Positions 11,655 to 22,609 of a stretch of DNA of 64,000 nt are shown in pieces. The notes under the pieces are model-generated. The model was not told where the DNA came from and did no database searches. It worked only from the letters and a program-made list of their open reading frames with translations. The DNA is taken from contig NC_088355.1 in the NCBI RefSeq assembly GCF_036884655.1, forward strand, positions 17,219,501 through 17,283,500. The letters are read 5' to 3'. Position numbers and translations under genes: made by a program. Position 1 is the first letter of the stretch; every line of letters begins with the position of its first letter. Source of the DNA: Musa acuminata AAA Group. Taxonomy: Eukaryota; Streptophyta; Magnoliopsida; Zingiberales; Musaceae.

Positions 11655-12659
11655 TCAAGTAATTTCAAAATAAACCAAAGGCATTTTAATTACCTCAATG
11701 TCGTAAGCTAGTAAGGCGTAGTTTGCCGCCTCGCTTTTGTTGACTTTCTCGTCTTCAGATGAGCTCGATTCATCCCAATTTTTGTTCTTCTTCTTGCGTT
11801 TAAAGCAAGTAGTTCCATTCTTTTTGCTTTTTAATTTTCGTTTCATTTGTAGTTTAAGTTCACCATCACTTGAGCTTATGCTCGAGTGGTCTTCAAATGT
11901 TCTATGTCCCAAATCCTTCCTGTTCTTTGGAAGGTTGGTTTGTTCATCATTGTCCTCATCACTTGAGTCATCGCTCAAGTGGCATTCATTTGTCCAGAGT
12001 TCCAAATCCTTCCTGTTCTTTGGAAGGTGGTTCTCAAGTTCTTCACGTGCATTGCACGTCATTTCATATGTGATTAATGAACCAATTAGTTCTTCAAGTG
12101 GAAAATGGTTCAAGTTTTTCGATTCTTGAATAGCAGTTACTTTTGAATCCCAAGTTTTAGAAAGTGAGCGCAAAACTTTGTTAACGAGTTCAAAATCCGA
12201 AAAGCTTTTACCAAGTGATTTTAAACCATTGACGACATCCGTAAAACGGGTGTACATGTCAACAATGGTTTCGCTTGGTTTCATATGAAAAAGCTCGAAA
12301 TCAAGCAGTAAAATATTAACTTTCGAGTCTTTGACTCTACTAGTTCCCTCGTGCGTGATTTCAAGAGTGCGCCAAATATCGAAAGCCGTTTCACACGTAG
12401 AAATCCGATTGAACTCATTTTTGTCCAATGCGCAAAATAAGGCATTCATAGCCTTTGCGTTTAAAGACAAATTCTTCTTCTCCAAAACCGACCATTCGTT
12501 CATCGGTTTGGAGGGAAATTGAAAACCGTTTTCAATGATATTCCATAAATCCAGATTTAGAGAAATTAAGAAAACTCTCATTCGAGTTTTCCAATAAGTG
12601 TAGTCCAATCCATTAAAGAACGGTGGACGAAAGACCGAACAGCCCTCTTGAAAAGTCAT
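11655..12659 (-). CDS. Element F truncated Gag (334 aa)
   Basis: Structural capsid protein of the element, which would form or join the particle that packages element RNA. The start at 12659 follows the primer site by about 40 bp and gives the N-terminus MTFQEGCSVFRPPFFNGLDY, in line with the B Gag. Residues 1-205 match the B Gag capsid part (YTYWKTRMRVFLISL, NEFNRISTCETAFDIW, THEGTSRVKDSK, ELIGSLITYEMTC). LPKNRKDL occurs twice (212-219 and 243-250), a duplication of about 31 residues absent from C and E. The CCHC knuckle of B is missing: TTCFKRKKKNKNWDESSSSEDE takes its place. The protein ends PLVYFEIT, as in C and E; the autonomous Gag continues another 200 residues. Confidence 0.9.
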   Translation of the reverse strand: MTFQEGCSVFRPPFFNGLDYTYWKTRMRVFLISLNLDLWNIIENGFQFPSKPMNEWSVLEKKNLSLNAKAMNALFCALDKNEFNRISTCETAFDIWRTLEITHEGTSRVKDSKVNILLLDFELFHMKPSETIVDMYTRFTDVVNGLKSLGKSFSDFELVNKVLRSLSKTWDSKVTAIQESKNLNHFPLEELIGSLITYEMTCNAREELENHLPKNRKDLELWTNECHLSDDSSDEDNDEQTNLPKNRKDLGHRTFEDHSSISSSDGELKLQMKRKLKSKKNGTTCFKRKKKNKNWDESSSSEDEKVNKSEAANYALLAYDIEVIKMPLVYFEIT

Positions 12660-12695
12660 TTCTCTCGGGTGTAAATCCGAAATGAGAAATACCCC

Positions 12696-12707
12696 GCTCT
12701 GATACCA
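12696..12707 (-). promoter_or_regulatory. F primer-binding site
   Basis: TGGTATCAGAGC on the minus strand, two bases inside the 5' LTR end (12710). It is complementary to the initiator Met-tRNA 3' end and marks 12710-15181 as the 5' LTR. Confidence 0.9.
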
Positions 12708-12709
12708 AT

Positions 12710-15181
12710 TGTTAGGATCGAGAGCACTAAGAGGGGGGGGGGTGAATTAGTGCAGCGGAAATCTTACAGCAATTTAAAAGCTAAAGCTGCGTTCGTCCGA
12801 AAAAAAAATGATTTCGATATAAAAGCAGAATCACAGTGCAGTTTGAGTCTAAGCGCAGTTTTGCGTCTAAGCGCAGTTTGCGTCTAAACACAGTTTGCGT
12901 CTAAGCGCAGTTTGCGTCTAAGCACAGTTTGCGTCTAAGCGCAGTTTGCGTCTAAGCGCAATTTGCGTCTAAACTCAGTTTTACGTCCAAACGCAGTTTT
13001 ACGTCAAAACGCAGTTTTACGTCTAAACGCAGTTTTACGTCTAAACGCAGTTTTGCGTCTAAACGCAGTTTTATGTCTAAACGCAGTTTTACGTCTAAAC
13101 GCAGTTTTACGTCTAAACGCAGTTTTGCGTCTAAACGCAGTTTTACGTCTAAACGTAATTTTACGTCTAAATGTAGTTTTGCGTCTAAAAGCAGTTTTGA
13201 ACCTTGAAAAGCGTTTTACGTAGAAAGCAATTTGCAGTTATAAATGGAATCCGAATGTAAGCGTAAACTGCAGTGTGAAGATCGTACGAAAACATGATTT
13301 ACGTTTGAATGCAGATTCTGAAAGATCAGAGCTTAGAAACTCGTTCGTAAAGGCGCAGAGGGCAGTAGCAATGTAGGAGGTTTGCAGTAATGATAAAGTG
13401 CTCAAGGTAAAAGCAAACCAGAGATTTAGAGTGGTTCGGTCAGTCTTGACCTACTCCACTTTTGGCTTCCTCCTCCGACGAGGTCACCGACGTCAACTAG
13501 CTGCCTTCCTTCAATGGGCGAAGGCTAACTGCCCTTTTACAGTTTCTCTCCTTTTGACAGGCTTAGGAGACAACCTTTACAGATCCTTTCTCTCCTCTCT
13601 TTACAACTCAAGACTTAAAGAACAGAAGGAGGAGAACTTTAGGACTTTACACAAATTTGAGCTCTTAGAATCACTGAAAAGATCAAGAATTCGGTGTGGA
13701 TCTATTATCAATTCAGTGTTGAATGGGTGGGGTATTTATAGGCCCCAACCCAATTCAAATTTGGAGCTCAAAACGATCAAATCCCGGAATTCCGGGATCA
13801 GGCGGTTGCACCTCTTGACTGGAGAGGTGGCACCGCCTGGCAGAGCTCGAAGGCTGAGCTCAGGCGATTGCACCTCTCTGCCAGAGCTCGAAGACTGAGC
13901 TCAGTGGCTGCATCGCCTGGCAGAGCTCGAAGTCTGAGCTCGGTGGTTGCATCACCTGGCAGAGCTCGAAACTGAGCTCAAGCTGATGCACCTCTCTGCC
14001 AGAGGTGGTTGCACCTCTCTGCCAGAGCTCGAAGACCGAGCTCAGGCGATGCATCTCCTGTCCAAAGAGGTTGCACCTCTCTGCCTAGAGCTCGAAGACC
14101 GAGCTCGGTGGTTGCACCTCTTGGCAGAGCTCGAAACTTGAGCTCTGGCGGTGCTACCTCTTGACAGAGGAGGTTGCACCGCCCAGTCTCGCTTGGAGAC
14201 TGAGCCCTGGGCGGTTGCACCTCTTGGCTGGGGCGGTTGCACCTCTTTCACTATTCCAGCTCACTTGGTTTGGCTCCAAACTTGGTCCAAACCAGTCCGA
14301 ACTTGGGCCTAATTGGCCCCTACTTGGGTTATAGGATTAACACCTAATCATAACCCTAATTAACGTGCTAACTATGAATTTAAAGACATTTTCTAAGCTA
14401 TTACAAAGTCCGCAAGTCAAGACTTCTTCTGGCGAGCTTCCGGCAAACTTCCGGCGGTCTTCCGATGAACTCTCGGAAACCATTCTGCGGACTCCCGGCA
14501 AGCTCCTAGACTTCACGATTTGATCTTAGCGAGTTTCAACGAGCTTCGTCGGCAAGCTCCGATCTTTCTCGGCGAGCTCCGTGAACTTCCAACGAACCTT
14601 CCGGCGAGCTTCCGAAAAACCCTTCGGCAAGCTCCCAACTCATTCTCGGCTAGTTCCGGTAGCATTCCCGACGAACCTTCGGACTTCCGTCGAACTCTCG
14701 AACTCGCAACAAATCCTTTGCGCTTGACTCCGACACTTTGTTTCGCTTTATGTCTTCATCGTTATCATAGTTAATCCTGCACAACAAAACAAAACTTCGA
14801 TCGAGACAATTAATCCTAAGCAATTAACCAAGTTGTCCGACATGTCATTGGTCCCTCGACGCTTCGTCCGATTCTTCGGCGCATCGTCCTCTCCTGCAGC
14901 CTATTGCCCAATCGGCCAGTTGACTCCGCAACTCCGATATCCTTGGCACAATACCCGCTCTTCTTGGCCCGATGCCCGAGTTCACGGCCCGAAGCCTTCT
15001 GTCGATACGTCGACCGATCCACCGGCCCGACGTCCAATCTTCTGACATGTTCCTTCGGCACAACATGATTTTCCTGCTTTAATTGTCTCATCCTGATCGA
15101 AGCATCCTGCGTCACTCAAAACGCAGATTAAATCATAAACATATATCAAGTAGTTTCATCATCAAAATACGAGATTCAACA
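12710..15181 (-). repeat. 5' LTR of element F
   Basis: A 2472 bp LTR with the promoter that would drive F transcription. TATA box TATAAATA is at 13733-13740 (minus strand). The 18-bp array (about 12840-13190) is longer than in the 3' LTR, while one U3 block of about 62 bp is absent. It ends at 15181 and is followed by TSD TGTGC. Confidence 0.9.
13733..13740 (-). promoter_or_regulatory. TATA box of F 5' LTR
   Basis: TATAAATA within GGGGCCTATAAATACCCC on the minus strand. The same core is found at the equivalent place in the B-type LTRs, and a shorter form in the others. Confidence 0.75.
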
Positions 15182-15484
15182 TGTGCCACCCAGGGGGTTC
15201 AAAAGGGCTGAGATGGCTGACGTTTTGGTGAGCGGAGGCAGATTCCAGAAATCAGCCCGCGGCATGCGAAAACGGAGCTGTTTTAGGCTGTTTTGGGGCT
15301 GTTTTGCTCGGTTCGGTGAGCGGTCGCTTTGTAACGCTGTAGCTTGTTCGAACTTACATTTTTATAAGCAAAATGACCCAAAACCAAGAGAAAATATGTT
15401 GTCAAGCAGCTGTACATGTAGGTGTGAGCGACGAATGGTTCGTTGGACGGAGTTGTTGTGAATGTGCGACGACCGTTCGTGATA
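15182..15484 (-). repeat. G1 5' LTR, part 2 (U3 side)
   Basis: Continuation of the chromovirus G1 LTR after element F; the first five bases (TGTGC) are the second copy of the F target. It matches the start of the G2 LTRs (25202 onward, reversed), including the GTTGTTGTGAATGTGCGACG and CCGTTCGTGA stretches, and ends GTGATA where GTGACA is expected. Element C LTR sequence follows directly, so G1 had inserted into the C 5' LTR. Confidence 0.85.
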
Positions 15485-16588
15485 GTTCGTCAGAAGTTCT
15501 ACCGAAACCAACCGAGAAGTCCAGGAGCTTGACAAAGAAGCTTATCAAAACTCGTCAAGAAGATTTTCATGAAGTCCAGGAGCTTGCCGGGAGTCCGCCG
15601 GAACATTGCCGAGAGATCGTCGGAAGTTCGCCAAAAGATCGTCGGAAGCTCGTCAAAAGAAATCAGATCTATCTTGCTTAGAATATGTCTTAGGAATCTT
15701 AGTTAGCACGTAATTAGAGTTGGGATTGGGAGGTAATCCTATCAACTCTGTTAGGGGTCAATTGGGCCTGAACTTGGAATGGTTTGGGTCAGATTCAAGG
15801 CCCAACTAGGGTACTGAAAGATTGGCCGATAGTGGCACCGCTTGGGGAATAGCACCCTAGGAATTCTGGGTGGTGGTACCACCCAAGCTCGGTGGTGGTA
15901 CCACCAGCAATGAATGCTGCCAGCGTGGTACTGCCCCTGTCAGGCAATGGTACATCCTAGTGGCTGATCCTACAACGGTAGTATCGTCCAGGAATGGCGG
16001 TGGTACTACTAGTACCTAGGAAACCTAGGATGAGACCTTTTTAAGCTCCGAGTTTGAATTAACTTAAAGCCTATAAATACCCATCTCATCCCTGGTTAAC
16101 ACACACAAGCATAGAGAATTTAAAAAGGGAAAAACGCTGTTGTAATCTCTTATGAGAATCCTCCTCTTCTAGTCTAAGTGTTAGAATAGTTTTAGAGAGG
16201 AGTGAGTGCTTGTAAAGGTTGTCTCCTAAACCTGTGAAAAGGAGAAGAGGGGTATAAGAAGGAGGTTGATCTTCGCCTATTAAAGGAAGATCGATAGTGG
16301 ATGCCGGTGGCCTCGATGGATGAGGAATCGGCAGAGTGGATATAGGTCACGATGACCGAACCACTATAAAACTCGGTTTGCATTTCTATTTGAGCAATTT
16401 ATCTTTACTACAAACTTTACTTGTTTACTGCTTCCAATACATTTATGAACGTATTTTCGTCGGAATCAGTTTTAACATACGAAGATTTTTGAACCAACAT
16501 AATTTTTACCGCTGCACTAATTCATCCTCATCCCACCACGCCCCCCCCCCCGCTCTCCTCCCCTCTTAGTGCTGACTCATTCCTAATA
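15485..16588 (+). repeat. Element C 5' LTR (first part missing)
   Basis: Aligns with the 3' LTR of C from about 20003 onward; roughly the first 500 bp are absent. It shows TATA box TATAAATA (16072-16079), GGTGGTACCACC palindromes upstream (about 15880-15905), a C run (16541-16552) and the terminus CTCATTCCTAATA. Confidence 0.8.
16072..16079 (+). promoter_or_regulatory. TATA box of C 5' LTR
   Basis: TATAAATA in GCCTATAAATACCC, about 510 bp before the LTR end. Confidence 0.65.
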
Positions 16589-16590
16589 GT

Positions 16591-16602
16591 TGGTATCAAA
16601 GC
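16591..16602 (+). promoter_or_regulatory. C primer-binding site
   Basis: TGGTATCAAAGC, one transition from the consensus TGGTATCAGAGC, directly after the 5' LTR. Confidence 0.75.
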
Positions 16603-16638
16603 CTTGTGATTTCTCATTTGATTTAACACTAAAGAGAA

Positions 16639-17549
16639 ATTGCTCTTTCTATCTTTCAAGATGGTCACACTCTTATTTGTCCTCCCGGACAACACATATT
16701 GAAAAACTCGAATGAGAGTTTTCTTGATTTCTTTGGATTTGAATTTACAAAATATTGTCAAAAGGGGTTTTTGAAGGTCTTCTTTTCTAATGAACCATTG
16801 GAATGATTTGGAGAAGAAGACTTTTTCCTTAAATGCTAGAGCTATGAACACTTTATTTTGCGCTTTAGATAAAACTGAGTTTAATCGGGTTTCTACTTGC
16901 CAAATGGCTTTCGATATATAGCACACTCTCGAAATTACACATGAAGACTAGCAAAGTTAAAGATTCAAAAATCAACTTTTTAATACATGATTTTGAACTT
17001 TTTCGAATGAAGCTAAGTAAAACCGTTGTTGACATGTACACCCGTTTTAAGGATGTTGTCAATAGTTTAAAAGCACTTGGTAGAAGTTTTTTGGATTTTG
17101 AACTTGTAAACAAGATTTTACGTTCTCTTAATAAGAGTTGGGATTCAAAAGTAATGGCTATTCAAGAATCAAAAAACTTGAACCATTTACCAATTGAAAA
17201 ACTTATAGGGTCTTTGATGACCTATAAAATAACGTGCAATGTATATAAAGAACTTGAGAACCACATTCCAAAGAATAGGAAGGATTTCAGACTTATAACA
17301 ATTAAAGACTACTCGAGCATAAGCTCAAGTGATGGTGAACTTGAACTCCTTATGAAATTTTTAAAACAAGAATTGAAAATTAAAAATGAACTTAAAAAGA
17401 AGAAGAATGTAACTTTGGATGAATTGAGCTCATCCGAAGATGAAGGACAATCCAACAAAAGCGAGGTGACAAACTACACCTTAACGGTTTTCGACAATGA
17501 GGTAAAATACTCAAACAAAACCCCCTTAGTTTATCTCAAAATTACATGA
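16639..17549 (+). pseudogene. Element C truncated gag, broken
   Basis: Same Gag as in F and E. The start codon position reads ATT (16639). The first third has a small deletion and a frameshift near 16945. From there a clean frame continues with KVKDSKINFL, FELFRMKLSKTVVDMYTRF, LGRSFLDFELVNKILRSL, IPKNRKDF, a serine/acidic stretch SSISSSDGELE, LDELSSSEDEG and the family terminus TPLVYLKIT. The CCHC knuckle is absent, as in F. Confidence 0.85.
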
Positions 17550-19502
17550 TGCTTTGCATGAGTTATTTTTAATTTAGCTTAGAAAAATTATTTTTCTTGA
17601 AAATTACATGTTTAATAATGTAATAAATAATGCTAAAAATAAAACTTTTAGGAATCATGCTTATCCTTCTAGTAATGATCATGAAAATTACATGTTTTAT
17701 GTTAAAGGAATAAAATGTTAGATTTAAATCTAATGATAAACCTATGTATGTTTTTCAAGAAGAAATAATGTGTATCTTGATGATTTCTGATTTTGATTGA
17801 AACCATGCTTGATGTCTTAATGAAAATGTTAAGAGGTTTGATATCATGCTTAATATAAATCTATGCATGATGATTTAAAGAAATGATGATTTTTGGGTAA
17901 TTTATGGTTTATTGATCTTGATGGTTTTTATGACAAAATTTATTTTTTGATCCTAAATGATTGATGCATATTCTTATTTGGCATAAAAAGACAAAAGCAT
18001 ACTTGTATGAAACCAACAACTTAAAATGAAACATCTCTATCTCATCGAGTTTTGAATAAGAGATTGAAATACATATTTATATTATTTTGAATCTCTTGAA
18101 CTATGAAAGTGATTTTGATGATTTGATGATTTAAATTTGAATAATTTTTTTTATCCAAATCATGATCTTGATTCCTTGATATTTATAAATTAAGATTTGT
18201 TATAAATCAAGGTTTTTTTTTAATCATTCTCCTACGATTCTACTTGGTATTTTCTTAAGAGGAGATTTTCTAAATGAATCATGATTTTTTGAAATTATAA
18301 TTTTTATGATTTATAATGAATTGAGAGATATTATACATGAATCGAGATCGTTTATGTGTTCTGTCATGACATCTCTTTGCTATAGGAATGTCTTCATCTA
18401 TATCATGATCTTGAATTCTCGATATTGATACTTGAAACTTTTCTATGAATCAAGATCTTGTTTTTGAACTCCCATGTTTCTTTTTGTTATTTACTAAAAA
18501 TGAGATTTGTTGAAGTGAATCATATCTATTGATATGCATGAATTGAGATCTTGTTCTCTTACTATTCTTTTTTCTATTCACCAAAAAGAAGACTTATTCT
18601 AATAAACCATGATATGCTACTTGACATCTTTTAAGGTTTATGACTTAATTTTATTATATAAAATTTCTTGTATTCATGAAGTATATTTCATCACCAAGTT
18701 CTTTTTGATATTCTTCATGTGATAATGTGAATGCATGCAATACTATGATTTTGGCATTCATGACTTGATTTTTTGATGATTGAAATAATTATTAGAATAT
18801 TGATATAATTATGAATGGTGATTTGGTATTATACATGAAATACTTCAACTTATGATAGTGATGCATGCAATGATGAAATATTCATGATAAAAAAAAATTG
18901 TTTTGATATTCATGACTTAATTTTTCATCTTTGTTATTTACCTTTGTCATGATTTGAAAATTATTGTAAAGGGAAAAAGAATTACAAAATTATTTTCTTC
19001 CCTTCTTTTTTGTCAATGACAAGGGGAGAGAAAGAATTTCTAGTATGCATATCATGAAAAGAGGCAAACTTGTTAGCTTGCACAAGTCAAGAAGATGCAA
19101 AAACATGTTAGCTTGCTCATCTCAAAAGAGAAGCAAAGATTGCTAACTTACATATTTCAAGAAGTAAAAGTTGCCTTCTTGAAGATCTTAAATATTGCTA
19201 GCTTACATGATGTAAAACTCAAAATTTTTGCTAGCTTGTAATGATGATAAAACTTGAGATTTATTAAGCAAAGATTTGAACTTGGATGTCTAAAAACACA
19301 TGCTAGTTGCACTTTTCTTTTTGTTGATGACAAAGGAGGAGAAGTATGATGTTATGCATAAGTTTATGATAACATGTGCTTTGATTTTTGGATCCAAGAG
19401 TCTCTATCAATATGGCATATTGATAGGGGGAGTTTGTTTAAACTCCGGGAGTTTATTTAAACTCCATCATCAATTAGTTATCATCATCAAAAAGGGGGAG
19501 AT
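17550..19502 (+). other. Element C non-coding spacer
   Basis: About 1.95 kb of AT-rich sequence with no gene. It opens with TGATGCTTTGCATGAG and CTTGAAAATTACATG, shared with E and (reversed) F. It has the TTGCTAGCTTGCA/CAAGAAG word zone at about 19070-19250. Auxiliary polypurine motifs are at 19006-19031 and 19314-19343, and the palindrome CTATCAATAT-GGC-ATATTGATAG is at 19404-19426. Confidence 0.75.
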
Positions 19503-19539
19503 TGTTGAATCTCAAATTTTGATGATGAAATCAATTGAT
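19471..19539 (+). promoter_or_regulatory. C polypurine tract and U3-edge hairpin
   Basis: AAAAAGGGGGAGAT ends at 19502, directly before the LTR start. Flanking arms CAATTAGTTATCATCATC and GATGATGAAATCAATTG form an imperfect inverted repeat, with the inner stem GAGAT/ATCTC around TGTTGA. Confidence 0.8.
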
Positions 19540-21099
19540 AAGTATTTATAAATTGATTTGCATTTTGAGTGACGTAGGATTCTTCGATCAGGGTGACATA
19601 ATTAAAGTAGGAAGAATCATGTTCCGGTGAAACATGTCAGAAGATTGGACGTCTAGCCGGAGGATCGGATAACGTATCGATAGAAGGCTTCGAGCCATGG
19701 ATTCGGGCATCGAGCTAAGAAGAGTGGAAATTGTGCCAAGGATATCGGAGTTGCGAAGGTCAATTGGCTGATTGGGCAATAGGCCACAAGAGAGGACGAT
19801 ACGTCGAAGAATCGGACGAAGCGTCGATGGACTAATGACATGCCGGACAACATGATCCATGCTTAGTAATAATTGTCTAGATCGAAGTGTGTTTTTACAT
19901 GTGTACGATTAACTACGATAGCAAGGTATAAAGCAAAATAAAGTCCCGGAGTCAAGAACTTAATTTCGTTGGAAGATCGAGAGTTCATCGGGAGTCCGGA
20001 CATTCGTCAAAAGTTTTGCCGGAACCAACCAAGAAGTCCAAGAGCTTGCCAAAGAATCTTGTCGAAACTCGCCAATAAGATCATCGTGAAGTCCAAGAGC
20101 TTGCCGGGAGTTCGTCGGAACATTACTGAGAATCGTCGAAAGTTCGTCGATAGAAATCAGACTTATCTTGCTTAGAATATGTCTTAGGAATCTTAGTTAG
20201 CACATAATTAGAGTTGGGATTGGGAGGTAATCCCATCAACTCTATTAGGGGTCAACTGGGCCAGAACTTGGGCTAGTTGAGGCCGGATTCAAGGCCTAAC
20301 CAGGGTGTTGAAAGACTTGCCGATAGTGGCACCGCCTAGGGAATAGCACCCCAGGAATTCTGGGCAGTGGTACTGCCTAGGCTAGGCAATAGTACCACCG
20401 ACAATGAATGTTGCCAGCGGTAGTACCACCCCTGTCAAGCAGTGGTATCGCTTAGTGGCAGATCCTACGGCGGTAGTACCGCATAGGAACGGCGGTGGCA
20501 TCGCTAGTACCTAGGAAACCTGGGATGAGACCTTTTTAGGCTTCGAGTTTGAATCAACTTGAAGCCTATAAATACCCATCTTATCCCTGGTTAACACACA
20601 CAAGTACAAAGAATTTAAAAGAGGAAAAACATTGTTGTAATCTCTTATGAGAATCCTCCACTTCTAGTCTAAGTGTTAGAATTGTTTGAGCGAGGAGTGA
20701 GTGCTTGTAAAGGTTGTCTCCTAAACCTGTAAAAAGGAGAATAGGGGTGTAAGAAGGAGATTGATCTTCGCCTATTAAAGGAAGATCGATAGTGGATGCC
20801 GGTGGCCTCGACGGAAGAAGAATCGACGGAGTGGATGTAGGTCACGACGATCGAACCACTATAAAACTTGGTTTGCATTTCTATTTGAGCAATTTATCTT
20901 TACTGTAAACTTTACTTGTTTACTGCTTCTAATACATTTATGAACATATTTCAAGTTAAGATCTTTACGAAACGGTGTTCGTCGGAATCGGTTTTAACGT
21001 ACGAAGATTTTCGAACCGGTGTAATTTTTACCACTACACTAATTCACCCCCCCCCCCCCTCCCCCCCCCCTCCCTCTTAGTGTCGACTCATTCCTAACA
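19503..21099 (+). repeat. 3' LTR of element C
   Basis: A 1597 bp LTR, TGTTGAATCTCAAATTTTG to CATTCCTAACA. TATA box at 20567-20574, GC-rich palindromes of the GGTGGTACC type at about 20360-20500, and a long C run with interruptions (about 21046-21070) near the end. The U3 start (including ATTCTTCGATCAGGGTGA) is shared with F and E. Confidence 0.85.
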
Positions 21100-21310
21100 A
21101 AACCAAGATCACTATTAATAAGGCAAAATATTATCCACATATAAGACCAATATAATAAACTTGCTCCCATTGATATAAATACTGATCAATAGTATTTTTC
21201 TTAAATCTGAAAAATAAACAATGATATTAAGAACCTTTATATATTATTATCTTAAAGCTTATTTAAGGTCATAAATGGATTCCTGAATTTGCATACCAAA
21301 TTTTATATTT
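21100..21310 (-). pseudogene. Element T reverse transcriptase fragment
   Basis: The minus strand reads relics of the copia RT: ALYGL (of the YGLKQ motif), an F-rich stretch, NGSKFIILVLYVDN (YVDD with Asp to Asn in the second position), then ILPY and stops, ending where the C LTR begins. Stops and frame changes are frequent. The downstream RNase H is not present next to it. Confidence 0.6.
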
Positions 21311-22390
21311 CTTTCATTTTCTTTGTAAATCATTTAGAGTAACCCATATAAAGCTAGATCCTTAAAAAAAAATTATTTTCATATCATTATGATATAACTC
21401 AAATTCATACTAAGTCACTAATGTCATGACGATTCTTAACGAGTTTATTAAAAACTAAATATCTCGTTATGGTCGATCATTCTTTATGAGTAAAACTTTA
21501 ACCACAAGTCTGACTATTATATCGTTCGACATTATCCTTTGAGTCACATTTATATAATATATTTTTTTATAATTATTGGATAATTCAAAAAATTTATCAA
21601 ACACCATTCTAGTTATTGATTTTAACTCTTCTTTTATTGTATTATATTACTTTTCAAAATCATTATTTTTCATGACTTGTGAAAACAATAAGGGATCCAT
21701 TCTGATTCATATATCATAATATAATTCTTGTAGATATGCCATATAATAATCATAAATGACAAGATTCCTTTCGCTTTGAGATATTTCGAAGGTTGTCAAT
21801 TATAGTTGTTCTACAATACCATTAATAGCGATATCAATATAATGTGGGAGTTTAGTAATGTTGTTTTGTTGTTCACTTTTATCAAATCATTTAATGATTT
21901 AAGTAATAATAATCTCTCAAATAATAAAGGAGTATCAATTTGTATCTCCTCTATATCAAAACTAAATTTCGAGATTTTTACTCCCACTGATTTGCTATTT
22001 TATTGGAATCTTATATTACTAGATGTAATTGTCCTCGTATTATGATTAGAGCAATAAGATATGTACCTCTTTAAACTTTTCTGAATAGATGATAAAATAT
22101 TCAGAAATAGTTATTAAATCTATTTTTTTTATGTGAGTTGAAGATCCTTATCTCTATAGGACAATCTCAAATATATAAATATCTTAAGTTTCCTTTTATT
22201 TCATAACTTAAAAGAAGTCATGTAATTTACTTACTAGGAACACCATTCAAGAAATACATAGTTGTCCTTGGAGCTTCTTTCTCACATTGATTTGGGTATA
22301 AAAAAATAACTTATCATGCTACTAACCCTTTCTATAAAGGTACGATTATATTTTTCAACAATCATATTCTGTTATAACATATCTAGTAAA

Positions 22391-22609
22391 TCATATACCT
22401 TTTTTTTTCAAGAATCTAGCAAAAGAATTAGAATTATAATTGGGTTCATCATAAATATCATAAAAGTCATCACCTTTGTCAGATATGATGATCTTAACTT
22501 TTCTATCTAATTGTCTATCGACTTCATTTATATATACTTCAAGAGTGTGAACGGTCATAGACTTTATATAAATTAGATATATATAATCATATCTCAATAG
22601 GTTATGCAT
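22391..22609 (-). pseudogene. Element T integrase fragment
   Basis: A 72-codon open stretch matching the catalytic core of copia integrase around its second Asp: YIYLIYIKSMTVHTLEVY, KVKIIISDKGDDFY (SDxGxEY-type motif) and ARFLKKKGI. Downstream, out of frame, come relics of the QQNG..ERRNRT segment (EKYNRTFIERV, with the catalytic Glu) and MYFLNGVPSK, down to about 22200. Confidence 0.7.

Larger units (their letters stand above)
6536..15181 (-). mobile_element. Element F: gag-only non-autonomous Sirevirus relative
   Basis: A complete insertion of 8646 bp. It has LTRs at 6536-9036 and 12710-15181, a Met primer site, one gag gene, a 2.6 kb non-coding spacer and a polypurine tract. TSD TGTGC lies at 6531-6535 and 15182-15186, and removing the element plus one TSD restores a continuous G1 LTR. 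There is no trace of protease, integrase, RT or RNase H, so it must be mobilised by enzymes supplied in trans. This is the architecture of terminal-repeat retrotransposons with a GAG domain (TR-GAG). The gag frame is unbroken and the LTRs are nearly identical apart from repeat-copy changes, so the insertion is young. Confidence 0.9.
15485..21099 (+). mobile_element. Element C: gag-only Sirevirus relative, 5' truncated
   Basis: Plus-strand element with a partial 5' LTR (15485-16588), primer site, broken gag (16639-17549), non-coding spacer (17550-19502), polypurine tract and complete 3' LTR (19503-21099). It has no pol. It belongs to the same family as F and E by Gag C-terminus, spacer landmarks and U3 start. 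Its 5' end was lost: G1 had inserted in the LTR and a later deletion removed the outer part, so no TSD can be verified. On the right it abuts the decayed copia T inside its reverse transcriptase. Confidence 0.8.
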
